A stretch of 10,207 bases of DNA. It comes from Acidimicrobiales bacterium (GTDB lineage Bacteria > Actinomycetota > Acidimicrobiia > Acidimicrobiales > RAAP-2). The position numbers and the translations under genes were made by a program. Location of the stretch: NCBI GenBank assembly GCA_030044045.1, contig JASHWO010000042.1, positions 1 through 10,207 of the forward strand, in the 5' to 3' direction. The notes below the pieces were generated by a model, which worked only from the letters and a program-made list of their open reading frames with translations, was not told the origin of the DNA and ran no database searches. Of the stretch, positions 1 through 6,828 are shown piece by piece. Position 1 is the first letter of the stretch. Each line of letters begins with the position of its first letter.

Positions 1-1
1 C

Positions 2-136
2 CTCGACCGGGAGCGGGCTGACGGGAGCGTCCGCTGGCTCGACACCGATGCCGACGGCTGTGACTCGGCCGGCGCCTTCCGCCGCCTGGTCCAGGGGCTC
101 CGGTCCGGCGACCGGTCGGTGCTCGCCCCGGGTTGA
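2..136 (+). CDS. C-terminal fragment of an unrecognised protein
   Basis: An open frame enters from the left edge and ends at a TGA at 134-136, giving 44 residues. Third codon positions are almost all G or C, as in the real genes of this window, so I take it as the tail of a + strand gene. The peptide is rich in Asp, Arg and Gly, ends in SVLAPG and shows no domain or motif I recognise. It is convergent with the hypothetical gene on the other strand, with 56 bases between the two stop codons. No function can be given from so short a piece. Confidence 0.5.
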   Translation, partial: LDRERADGSVRWLDTDADGCDSAGAFRRLVQGLRSGDRSVLAPG

Positions 137-155
137 ATCCCCGCCCGGGCCGGCT

Positions 156-179
156 CCGGGCTTGGGCGCTGGTGCCCGG
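156..179. terminator. Candidate stem-loop between convergent genes
   Basis: A 6-bp inverted repeat, CCGGGC (156-161) and GCCCGG (174-179), encloses a 12-nt loop in the 56-bp gap between two converging stop codons. The position suits a bidirectional terminator, but there is no T-run on either strand. In DNA this GC-rich, short inverted repeats arise often by chance. Weak call. Confidence 0.2.
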
Positions 180-192
180 CGCTGGTGGCTGC

Positions 193-702
193 TCACCCCA
201 GGGGCGAGTCGAAGCGGACGTACGGGCTGGGTGGCAGGTACTCCTCGGGGATGTCCCGGCCCCGCCGGTAGTGGTAGACGTCGGTGACGTTCGACGGGCC
301 GTCCCGCCCCTCGTAGACGGCGCACAGCGTGGGGTGCTTCGTCGCCGAGAACACCGCTGTGGCCGGTGTGACGCCGGACGCGTAGAAGCCGAAGTCCTCG
401 GCATCGATCGAGGCGACCAGGCAGTAGACCGAACCGTCCGGGCTCTCGCCGACCAGGCGCCCCACCATGTACCACTTCACCCCGTCGCCCAATGCGTAGA
501 CGGTGCCGTCCCCCTCCCCGAGGACGTGCTCGGTGTCGCCCCCGCCGTCGTGGCCGAACTGCAGGTGACGGTGGTACTTCATGGCCCAGGTGACCGCCCG
601 GGGCGTGGCGCCGGCCGGTTGCCCGTCGTCGAGCGGGGTGGAGTGTGGCGGCTCGTGCAACGGCTGGCGGGAGCCCCACCCGAAACCGCTCCACGTGGTC
701 AT
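193..702 (-). CDS. Hypothetical protein, 169 residues
   Basis: I chose the ATG at 700-702 because a strong Shine-Dalgarno sequence, GGGGAGG, lies 6 nt upstream (709-715 on this strand). A longer in-frame start at 735 lacks that support. The first 35 or so residues are rich in Gly, Pro, His and Ser and look disordered. The rest (MKYHRHLQFG onward) alternates short hydrophobic and polar stretches with many Gly, Asp, Tyr and Val, which suggests a compact mostly-beta soluble domain. There is no signal peptide, membrane segment or familiar catalytic motif. The C-terminus is Tyr/Pro-rich (EEYLPPSPYVRF). It is divergent from the DinB-like gene across a 160-bp gap. I do not recognise the family and give no function. 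Confidence 0.7.
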   Translation of the reverse strand: MTTWSGFGWGSRQPLHEPPHSTPLDDGQPAGATPRAVTWAMKYHRHLQFGHDGGGDTEHVLGEGDGTVYALGDGVKWYMVGRLVGESPDGSVYCLVASIDAEDFGFYASGVTPATAVFSATKHPTLCAVYEGRDGPSNVTDVYHYRRGRDIPEEYLPPSPYVRFDSPLG

Positions 703-708
703 GGTTCG

Positions 709-715
709 CCTCCCC
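709..715 (-). promoter_or_regulatory. Shine-Dalgarno of the 193-702 gene
   Basis: GGGGAGG on the minus strand, followed by 6 nt and then ATG. It fixes the start of the hypothetical gene at 702. Confidence 0.6.
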
Positions 716-756
716 GTGCGGTGGCCACCCCGCAACGCCAGGAGGGGTGTCGCCCG

Positions 757-762
757 ACGTTA
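757..762 (-). promoter_or_regulatory. Possible -10 box for the hypothetical gene
   Basis: TAACGT on the minus strand fits the actinobacterial TANNNT pattern and lies about 55 nt before the ATG at 702, which would give a leader of just under 50 nt containing the ribosome-binding site. No good -35 hexamer is visible, so this is tentative. Confidence 0.25.
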
Positions 763-850
763 CTCGAGCAGCAGGGGCCGGCGGGTGGGCAGAGCGGGCC
801 GGGGGGCGCTCGAGGGGCGGCAGGCCCGCACTACCCGCCCGCCGGGGCCC

Positions 851-856
851 TAAGGT
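851..856 (+). promoter_or_regulatory. -10 box of a probable leaderless promoter (DinB-like gene)
   Basis: TAAGGT (TANNNT pattern) is separated from the ATG at 863 by exactly 6 nt. Transcription normally begins 6-7 nt after the -10 box, so the mRNA would start at or next to the A of the start codon. Leaderless mRNAs are common in actinobacteria. No convincing -35 sequence is seen. Confidence 0.45.
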
Positions 857-862
857 CGGGGG

Positions 863-1369
863 ATGCGCATCGCCGAACAGCTCGTCGACGCCTTCCAGCG
901 GGTGCGCGACGCCGTGCACCCGGCGGTCCAGGGGCTCACCCCCGAGCAGCTCGCCGTCCGGCTCGACCCGGAGGCGAACTCCATCGCCTGGCTGGTCTGG
1001 CACCTCACCCGCATCCAGGACGACCACGTGTCGGCGGTGACCGGGCAGGAGCAGGCCTGGACCGCCGAGGGGTGGGCCGGCCGCTTCGACCTGCCGCTGG
1101 ACCCCGGGGACACCGGCTACGGCCACGGCCCGGACGACGTGGGCTCGGTGCGGGCCACCGCCGACCTGCTGGCCGGGTACTACGACGCCGTCCACCAGCG
1201 CACGGTGCGCTACGTGTCCGGCCTGGACGACGCCGACCTCGACCGGGTGGTGGACACCTCCTGGGACCCGCCGGTCACCTTGGGGGTGCGGCTGGTCAGC
1301 GTGATCGCCGACGACCTGGCCCACGCCGGCCAGGCCGCCTTCGTCCGCGGCATCGTGGACCGGCGGTAG
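863..1369 (+). CDS. DinB/DUF664-fold protein (maleylpyruvate isomerase-like)
   Basis: This 168-residue protein has the length and pattern of the DinB superfamily, a four-helix bundle that binds a divalent metal and often uses a low-molecular-weight thiol such as mycothiol as cofactor. The first helix pair holds AWLVWHL (His47) followed by IQDDH (His55). The last helix carries DDLAHAGQ, with His154. In mycothiol-dependent maleylpyruvate isomerase the metal ligands are a first His and a C-terminal ExxxH. Here D150xxxH154 fills that place, so Asp may replace Glu. The reaction is unknown; thiol transfer, detoxification or isomerisation are family possibilities. The start is supported by the -10 box 6 nt upstream. 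The GH31 gene follows on the same strand after a short gap, so cotranscription is possible. Confidence 0.8.
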   Translation: MRIAEQLVDAFQRVRDAVHPAVQGLTPEQLAVRLDPEANSIAWLVWHLTRIQDDHVSAVTGQEQAWTAEGWAGRFDLPLDPGDTGYGHGPDDVGSVRATADLLAGYYDAVHQRTVRYVSGLDDADLDRVVDTSWDPPVTLGVRLVSVIADDLAHAGQAAFVRGIVDRR

Positions 1370-1410
1370 CCGGGGTGGCCGGGGAGAGCAGCTCGATCCG
1401 CCGCCTGGCG

Positions 1411-3957
1411 ATGAAGACGGTGCTGGCGGCGCGCGAGGTGGTCGACCTGGGTCCGGACACCGCCGCCGCCATCGTGACCAACTCCTTCCGCACCGCCGCC
1501 CGGGGGCGCCGGGACCGGCAGGCCGAGGGCGGGCCGGCGGTGACCCGCACCCCCGGCCGGCTGCTCTCGGCCGCCGCCGTGGACGGGGGGCTCCTCTGCT
1601 GGTTCGCCGAGGCCGAGCTGGAGGTGCGCTTCCTCCGGGAGGATCTGGTGCGGCTCACCTGGGGCCCGGGCGAGGAGCCGCTGCCCTGGGCCCTGGCCGG
1701 GGAGCTGGTCGGTCCGGCGCCCGACGTGGAGGTGACGGTGGGCACGCCGGGAGCGGCCGGTGCCACTGCGGGCTCGGTGGCCGCCGACGGCGCCGCGGCT
1801 GGCCCCACCGGCGCCGCGGCCAGCACCGCCGGCCTCCGGGTCGAGGTGGGGGAGGACGGCGACCTCTGGATCCGCCGGCCCGACGGCACGCTGCTCCGTC
1901 ACGAGCTGCCGCCGCTGCGCCGCGGCGCCACCCGCACGGCCCGGGAGGCCCTACGCCCGGGCGAGCGGGTGGCCGGCCTCGGCGAGCAGGCGGGACCGGT
2001 GGACCTGCGCGGCGCCACCCATCGCCTGTGGAACCGCGATCCCGGCGGTGCCTGGGGGCCGGGCCAGGATCCGCTCTACTGCGGGGTGCCCGTCACGGTC
2101 GGCCTGCACCCGGACGGCGACGTGCTGGCCTTCTACGACAACCCCTACGAGGCGGTGGTGCGGGTCACCGGAGAGCGGGTCGAGGCCGCCTTCGCCGGCG
2201 GGGTGCTCCGCCACTACGTGGCCGCCGGCCCGCTACCGCTCCTGCTCGACCGTTACAGCGAGCTCACCGGCCGGCCGCCCCTGCCGCCCCGCTGGTCGCT
2301 CGGCTACCACCAGTGCAAGTGGGGCTACAAGACCGAGGCCGACGTGCGGGAGGTGGCCGACGGCTTCCGGGACGAGGAGGTGCCGCTCAGCGCCGTGCAC
2401 CTCGACATCGACCACATGGAGGGCTACCGCATCTTCACCGTGGACCCGGCCCGGTTCCCGGACCTGCCCCGGCTGGCCGACGACCTGGCCGGCCGGGGCA
2501 CCCGCCTGGTGGCCATCGTGGACCCAGCGGTGAAGATCGACCCCGAGTACGACGTCTACCGGGAGGGGGCGGCCGCCGGCCACTTTCTTTTCGACCAGCG
2601 GAGCCTGCCCGACGAGCGGGGCGAGCCGCTGGTGGGCGTGGTCTGGCCGGGCCGGGCGGCCTTCCCCGACTTCACCGACCCGGCCACCCGGGTCTGGTGG
2701 GGCGGGCACTACCGCCGCCTGCTCGACCAGGGCGTCGCCGGCATCTGGCACGACATGAACGAGCCGACCTCCATCACCCTTTGGGGGGACCGCACGCTGC
2801 CCCGGGGCACGCCGCATGCGGCCGAGGGGCGGGGCGGCGACCACCGCCAGTGCCACAACGTCTACGGCCACCTGATGAACCGGGTGGGATGGGAGGCTCA
2901 GGCGGCGGCCCGGCCGGAGCGCCGGCCCTGGGTGCTCTCCCGTTCGGGGTGGGCCGGCCTGCAGCGCTGGGCCTGGAACTGGACGGCGGACATCGAGTCG
3001 AGCTGGGCCGGGCTGCGCCAGCAGATCCCCACGGCCATCGGCCTGGGTCTCTCCGGGGTGCCCTACACCGGCTCCGACACCGGCGGGTTCAGCGGCATCC
3101 CCGATCCCGAGCTCTTCGTCCGCTGGCTGGAGATGGCCGTGCTGATGCCGTTCTGCCGCACCCACTGCGTGATGGGCTCGCCGAACCGGGAGCCCTGGCG
3201 GTTCCCCGAGCCCTTCCGGGGGATGATCGACGAGCTGATCCGCTTCCGCTACCGGTTGCTGCCGTACCTCTACACGCTGGCCCACGAGGCCAGCCGGGCC
3301 GGCCAGCCGCTGGTGCGTCCGCTGTCGTGGCCCACCGGCCGGGGACCCTGGTGCGACGACGCCTACCTCCTGGGCGACGCCCTGCTGGTGGCCCCGGTCA
3401 GCGAGGAGGGGGCCGGTGGCCGGGCGGTACCCCTGCCCGAGGGCCGCTGGTACCACTGGCGCCCGCTGGACGGGGCCGGGGACGGTGCCACCAGGGCCAG
3501 GGCCAGGGCCAGGGCTGCGGCGAACGGGACTGGTGGTGGGTCGGGGCGCGGGGTCGGGCGCGACGGCGACCGGGACGGGACCACCCTCCTGGAGGGGGGC
3601 CGGACGGTGGACCTGGCGGCGCCCCTCGGCCACCCGCTGGTGTTGGTGCGGGCCGGGTCGGTCCTCCCCCTGGACGACGGGCGGCACCGGGGCCCGCTGT
3701 CGGCGGGCCACGAGCCGCTCCGCCCGGCGGTGCACTGCTTCCCGGCCGCCGACGGCACCGCCGCCGGGGCCGCCTACGACGACGCCGGCGACGGTCACGG
3801 CCCGGTCCGCCTCGACCGGTTCACCCTCGTCGCCGGGGTCCTGCGGTGGGAGCGGGAGGGCGGCTACGACCCGCCAGCCCGCCTGCGGGTGGTGGTCCAC
3901 GGCGACCCGGCGGCCGACGTCGAGCACGGGCCGTTCGACGAGCTCGACCTCAGGTGA
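1411..3957 (+). CDS. Glycoside hydrolase family 31, alpha-glucosidase type
   Basis: From the ATG at 1411 this is an 848-residue GH31 enzyme expected to release alpha-glucose from oligosaccharides by a retaining mechanism. There is no signal peptide, so it should be cytoplasmic. The N-terminal beta domain is followed by the (beta/alpha)8 barrel from about GYHQCKWGY, with the family motif HLDIDHMEGYR. The nucleophile is Asp448 in GIWHDMNEP. The general acid/base is Asp527 in NWTADIESSW, and GSDTGGF follows. The C-terminal beta domains include GRWYHW and VLVRAGSVLPL. Two low-complexity stretches interrupt it: an Ala/Gly/Thr-rich segment near residues 112-140 and an Arg-Ala/Gly-rich insert around 693-725. 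The start is uncertain. GTG 1375 (5 nt after the preceding stop) and GTG 1540 (GAGGGCGG upstream, 805 residues, closer to usual GH31 length) are alternatives. Exact substrate (maltose, isomaltose, alpha-xyloside) cannot be told. Confidence 0.93.
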   Translation: MKTVLAAREVVDLGPDTAAAIVTNSFRTAARGRRDRQAEGGPAVTRTPGRLLSAAAVDGGLLCWFAEAELEVRFLREDLVRLTWGPGEEPLPWALAGELVGPAPDVEVTVGTPGAAGATAGSVAADGAAAGPTGAAASTAGLRVEVGEDGDLWIRRPDGTLLRHELPPLRRGATRTAREALRPGERVAGLGEQAGPVDLRGATHRLWNRDPGGAWGPGQDPLYCGVPVTVGLHPDGDVLAFYDNPYEAVVRVTGERVEAAFAGGVLRHYVAAGPLPLLLDRYSELTGRPPLPPRWSLGYHQCKWGYKTEADVREVADGFRDEEVPLSAVHLDIDHMEGYRIFTVDPARFPDLPRLADDLAGRGTRLVAIVDPAVKIDPEYDVYREGAAAGHFLFDQRSLPDERGEPLVGVVWPGRAAFPDFTDPATRVWWGGHYRRLLDQGVAGIWHDMNEPTSITLWGDRTLPRGTPHAAEGRGGDHRQCHNVYGHLMNRVGWEAQAAARPERRPWVLSRSGWAGLQRWAWNWTADIESSWAGLRQQIPTAIGLGLSGVPYTGSDTGGFSGIPDPELFVRWLEMAVLMPFCRTHCVMGSPNREPWRFPEPFRGMIDELIRFRYRLLPYLYTLAHEASRAGQPLVRPLSWPTGRGPWCDDAYLLGDALLVAPVSEEGAGGRAVPLPEGRWYHWRPLDGAGDGATRARARARAAANGTGGGSGRGVGRDGDRDGTTLLEGGRTVDLAAPLGHPLVLVRAGSVLPLDDGRHRGPLSAGHEPLRPAVHCFPAADGTAAGAAYDDAGDGHGPVRLDRFTLVAGVLRWEREGGYDPPARLRVVVHGDPAADVEHGPFDELDLR
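1788..1829 (+). repeat. Imperfect 21-bp tandem repeat inside the GH31 gene
   Basis: CGGCGCCGCGGC occurs at 1788-1799 and again at 1809-1820, and the two 21-bp units match at 17 of 21 positions. The period is a multiple of three, so the frame is kept. It encodes part of an Ala/Gly/Thr-rich stretch in the N-terminal beta domain and looks like an in-frame duplication. Confidence 0.5.
3491..3514 (+). repeat. (CCAGGG)4 microsatellite inside the GH31 gene
   Basis: Four perfect tandem copies of CCAGGG encode an Arg-Ala dipeptide run. The 6-bp unit keeps the frame. It opens a roughly 30-residue insert rich in Arg, Ala, Gly and Asp between GRWYHW and the TLLEGGRTV strand of the C-terminal domain, where family members usually have a short turn. 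Confidence 0.8.
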
Positions 3958-4735
3958 CGTCGCGGCGAAAGGTGGTGAAGTAGCCGATCGCGGCCGTCCC
4001 CACCCCCCAGGCCAGGAGGGCCAGGCCGCCCAGCCACCAGCTCAGCGGCGGCCCGGCGCCGTCGTTGGCCCCGTGGGTGAGGCCGCCGGCCAGGGCTGCC
4101 GTCGAGCGGGACGGCAGCCAGTTGAGGTCGACGTGGAAGATGTTGTGCACCAGCACGACGATGATGGGCTCGAGCACCAGCGCCAGGGCAATGGTGAGGA
4201 TCACCGCCGCCACCTGGTTGCGCAGCAGCGTGCCGACGCCCATGCCGAACACGGCCAGCAAGGCGTAGGCCCCCAGGAGCCCGGGGACCACCGGCCCGAC
4301 CTGGTGCAGCAGTGTGGACAGCACCCCGCCCTGGGACAGGTAGAGGGGGATGCCCATGGCGGCCACCAGCACCAGGGCAGCGACCCCCAGGAAGAGGCTC
4401 CAGACGACCGAGGTCAGCACCTTGGCCACCAGGACCTGCTCCCGGCGGGGGGCGACCAGCAGGGTGAGGGAGAGCAGCTTCTGGCGGTACTCGGTGGTGA
4501 TGCACAACACCCCCAGCACCGGGGCCAGGAGCACCCCCGGCTCGTAGCCGGACCCCAGGAGGTTCCGCATCCCGATGGCCGTCACCGGGGCGGTGAACAC
4601 GGTGTGGTGGTCGACGGTGATGAAGAAGGTGGAGATGATGCCCAGCGCGGTGAGCACCAGCGTCACGATCAGCAGCACCCAGAGCCCGGGCGTGGTGCGC
4701 ATCTTGTAGAGCTCGGCGCGCACCAGCCGGGTCAC
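3950..4735 (-). CDS. ABC-2 type exporter permease
   Basis: The 261-residue product is a six-helix membrane protein of the ABC-2 (NatB/BcrB-like) type. It begins with the family's amphipathic entry (VRAELYKMRTTPGLW). Membrane segments lie at about residues 17-39, 66-83, 109-133, 149-171, 175-197 and 233-253, with the typical TTEYRQ and a basic loop (APRREQ) after the second helix. It would form the membrane channel for the ATPase encoded just upstream. The start is a GTG at 4733-4735 that overlaps the ATPase stop codon as GTGA, indicating translational coupling. The 3' end overlaps the convergent GH31 gene by 8 bp. Substrate unknown: drug, lipid or peptide export are family options. Confidence 0.88.
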   Translation of the reverse strand: MTRLVRAELYKMRTTPGLWVLLIVTLVLTALGIISTFFITVDHHTVFTAPVTAIGMRNLLGSGYEPGVLLAPVLGVLCITTEYRQKLLSLTLLVAPRREQVLVAKVLTSVVWSLFLGVAALVLVAAMGIPLYLSQGGVLSTLLHQVGPVVPGLLGAYALLAVFGMGVGTLLRNQVAAVILTIALALVLEPIIVVLVHNIFHVDLNWLPSRSTAALAGGLTHGANDGAGPPLSWWLGGLALLAWGVGTAAIGYFTTFRRDVT

Positions 4736-5703
4736 TGCGCCGCCCCCAGTGAGGTGACCCCCGGCGCGGCCGGCCCCGGGGCGGTCGCCCCCAGCGAGGT
4801 GGTCAGGCCGAGGAACAACGACTCGAGATCCTGGCTCTCCTGGACCAGCTCGTAGATCACGAGCTGGTTGGCCGCCAGCACCGGCCCGAGCTGCTCGGGG
4901 GCGGCGCCGTCCACGATCACCACGCCCGGCGCCGCTGGCCGGGGGACGAACCCGGCGGCGTGCACCACCGCCGCCAGCCGGTCCGGCTCGGGCGTGCGAA
5001 CCCGCATCGAGGAGTGGGCCTGCGAGGCCAGCGTGGCCAGCGGCCCTTGCGCCCGGAGCTCGCCTTGGGACACGATCACCACGTCATCGACGGTCTGGGC
5101 CATCTCGGCCAGTAGGTGCGACGAGACCAGCACGGTGCGCCCCTCGGAGGCGAGGTGGCGCATGAACTGCCGCAGCCAGGCGATCCCCTGGGGGTCGAGC
5201 CCGTTCGACGGCTCGTCCAGGATGAGGACCTGGGGATCGCCGAGCAGGGCACCGGCCAGCTGCAGCCGCTGACGCATGCCCATCGAGAACCCGCCTACCT
5301 TCCGCCGGGCGTCGCCGGCCAGGCCCACCAGGTCCAGCACCTCGTCGACCCGGCGCTCCTCCTCCACCCCGACGGCCATGGCCATCATCCGCAGGTGGGC
5401 CCGGGCCCGGCGGGCCGGGTGGAAGCTGGTGGCCTCCAGCACGGCGCCGACCTGGCGGGTGGGGTCGGGCAGGTCGCGGTAGCGCCGGCCGTTGATGGTG
5501 GCCGTGCCCGAGGTGGGGTTCACCAGCCCCAGCGCCATGCGCAGGGTGGTGGTCTTGCCGGCGCCGTTCGGTCCCAGGAACCCGGTGACCCGGCCGGGCT
5601 GCACGGTGAAGTCGAGGCCCCGGACCGCGGCGACGCTGCCGAAGCGCTTGGTGAGGCCCCGTACCTCGATGGTCGCGGGCCCGCCGTGCACGGCGGACAC
5701 CAT
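4732..5703 (-). CDS. ABC transporter ATP-binding protein (DrrA/NatA/BcrA type)
   Basis: This 323-residue ATPase powers the ABC-2 permease encoded next. Walker A is GPNGAGKTT (44-52), the signature is the FSMGMRQR variant (139-146) common in actinobacterial exporter ATPases, Walker B is LILDEP (160-165), the D-loop is SNGLDP and the switch His is His196 in SSHLL. The usual Q-loop position reads GAVLEATSFHP, with Glu90 where other ABC proteins have Gln, as in several exporters of this group. Residues after about 215 form an accessory C-terminal domain, ending in an Ala/Gly/Pro-rich tail. The ATG at 5703 lies 16 nt after the dehydrogenase stop with only a weak ribosome site. GTG five codons in is a possible alternative. 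Probably cotranscribed with the dehydrogenase. Substrate unknown. Confidence 0.9.
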   Translation of the reverse strand: MVSAVHGGPATIEVRGLTKRFGSVAAVRGLDFTVQPGRVTGFLGPNGAGKTTTLRMALGLVNPTSGTATINGRRYRDLPDPTRQVGAVLEATSFHPARRARAHLRMMAMAVGVEEERRVDEVLDLVGLAGDARRKVGGFSMGMRQRLQLAGALLGDPQVLILDEPSNGLDPQGIAWLRQFMRHLASEGRTVLVSSHLLAEMAQTVDDVVIVSQGELRAQGPLATLASQAHSSMRVRTPEPDRLAAVVHAAGFVPRPAAPGVVIVDGAAPEQLGPVLAANQLVIYELVQESQDLESLFLGLTTSLGATAPGPAAPGVTSLGAAQ

Positions 5704-5719
5704 AACCCGGCCCGGACGG

Positions 5720-6799
5720 TCAGATGGTGACGATCTGGCGGACGACCTCGCCCCGCTGCAGCGCCTGGATGCCGTCGTTGATCCCCTCCAGCCCGAACCG
5801 GTTGCTGACCATGGCCTCCAGGTCGAGCCGGCCGGCCCGCCAGAGGCGGATGAGGCGGTGGAACTCGGTGCGCACGTCGGCGCTGCCGTAGTAGCTGCCG
5901 AGCAGCCGCTTCTCTGTGAAGAAGAGCTCGAAGCCGTTCAGCTCGAGGTGGGACTCGGCCGACCCCGCCCCCACGATGGTGGTGGTGCCGCCGCGCCGGG
6001 TGGCGTCCCAGGCGGCCCGGAAGGTGGGGGCGATGCCGATGCACTCGAAGGCGTAGTCGAACCCCTCGCCCCCGGTGACCTCGTCGCGGGCGCCGGCCAG
6101 GTCGTCGGGGTGCACGGCGTGGGTGGCGCCGAACTGCCGGGCCTGGTCCAGCTTGCCGGGCGCGGTGTCCACGGCCACGATCTCGGCGGCGCCGCAGAGG
6201 CGGGCCCCCTGGATGGCCGAGATGCCCACCCCGCCGCAGCCGAACACCACCACCGTGGCGCCGACGGCGACCCTGGCCGTGTTGACGGCAGCCCCCACCC
6301 CGGTGGTGACGCCGCAACCAATGAGCGCGCCGATCTCGTAGGGCACGTCCGGGGGGACCACCACTACGCCCTGCTCGGGCAGGACCATCTCCTCCACCCA
6401 GGTGCCGGTGCCGGCGAAGCCGAACACGCCGCCGCCGGCGCGGGAGAAGCGGGCGGCCCCGGCGATGGCGAAGAAGATGTCCACGCAGAGGTTCGGCTGG
6501 CCCCGCCGGCAGGCCGTGCACCGGCCGCAGGGCGGGTTCCAGGCCACGATCACGTGGTCGCCCACCGTGGTCGCGGTCACCCCCTCGCCCACGGCCACCA
6601 CCTCGCCGGCGCCCTCGTGGCCGGGCACGAAGGGCGCCATCTGGGGGAGGGTGCCGTTCATGCCGGACAGGTCGGAGTGGCAGATGCCGGCGGCGTGAAC
6701 GCGGACCCGCACCTCTCCGGGTCCCGGGTCGCCGACCGAGAGGTCGTCGACCACCTCGACGGTCTCGCTCCCGGTGGTGGTGCAGATGGCGCCGCGCAT
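5720..6799 (-). CDS. Zinc-dependent alcohol dehydrogenase (medium-chain, class III-like)
   Basis: The 359-residue protein belongs to the zinc-containing medium-chain dehydrogenases, which oxidise alcohols or reduce aldehydes with NAD(P). Catalytic zinc ligands are Cys40 (AGICHSDL), His61 followed by Glu62 (PGHEGAG) and Cys162 (IGCGVTTG). The four structural-zinc cysteines are Cys91, 94, 97 and 105. The Rossmann motif GCGGVG is at 187-192, with Asp211 ending the second strand, which favours NAD over NADP. I chose ATG 6799 over an in-frame ATG at 6838 because GAGGGAGGG lies 3 nt before it. Its sequence resembles mycobacterial NAD-dependent dehydrogenases of the AdhD type. The natural substrate is not evident. 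Expression is likely repressed by the upstream KstR-like TetR through the site at 6853-6866. Confidence 0.93.
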   Translation of the reverse strand: MRGAICTTTGSETVEVVDDLSVGDPGPGEVRVRVHAAGICHSDLSGMNGTLPQMAPFVPGHEGAGEVVAVGEGVTATTVGDHVIVAWNPPCGRCTACRRGQPNLCVDIFFAIAGAARFSRAGGGVFGFAGTGTWVEEMVLPEQGVVVVPPDVPYEIGALIGCGVTTGVGAAVNTARVAVGATVVVFGCGGVGISAIQGARLCGAAEIVAVDTAPGKLDQARQFGATHAVHPDDLAGARDEVTGGEGFDYAFECIGIAPTFRAAWDATRRGGTTTIVGAGSAESHLELNGFELFFTEKRLLGSYYGSADVRTEFHRLIRLWRAGRLDLEAMVSNRFGLEGINDGIQALQRGEVVRQIVTI

Positions 6800-6802
6800 G
6801 GT

Positions 6803-6811
6803 CCCTCCCTC
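6803..6811 (-). promoter_or_regulatory. Shine-Dalgarno of the alcohol dehydrogenase
   Basis: GAGGGAGGG on the minus strand, 3 nt before the ATG at 6799. It decides the start codon against the upstream in-frame ATG at 6838. Confidence 0.7.
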
Positions 6812-6828
6812 AGGTGTCGGTCGACCGC

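Noticed and set aside
133..1374. Extension of the GH31 reading frame upstream to 133, giving a 1274-residue protein
   Set aside because: This part lies antisense to the hypothetical gene and over the DinB-like gene in another frame. Its translation is Arg/Gly/Pro-rich shadow sequence with no GH31 features.
1370..1410. A separate small gene between the DinB-like gene and GH31
   Set aside because: The coding signal is in the same frame as GH31 with no stop in between, so an extension or fusion is the simpler reading.
3491..3514. CCAGGG tandem repeat as a possible CRISPR or regulatory repeat
   Set aside because: It has no spacers, a 6-bp unit, and lies inside a coding frame that it preserves. 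It is a simple microsatellite.
2233..3927. Long minus-strand open frame (564 codons) opposite GH31
   Set aside because: It is antisense to well-conserved GH31 motifs, and its product is Gly/Pro/Val/His-rich without any domain. This is typical of a shadow frame in GC-rich DNA.
2028..3983. Plus-strand open frame of 651 codons overlapping GH31 in another frame
   Set aside because: The product is Arg/Gly/Pro-rich and lacks motifs, whereas the GH31 frame holds all catalytic residues.
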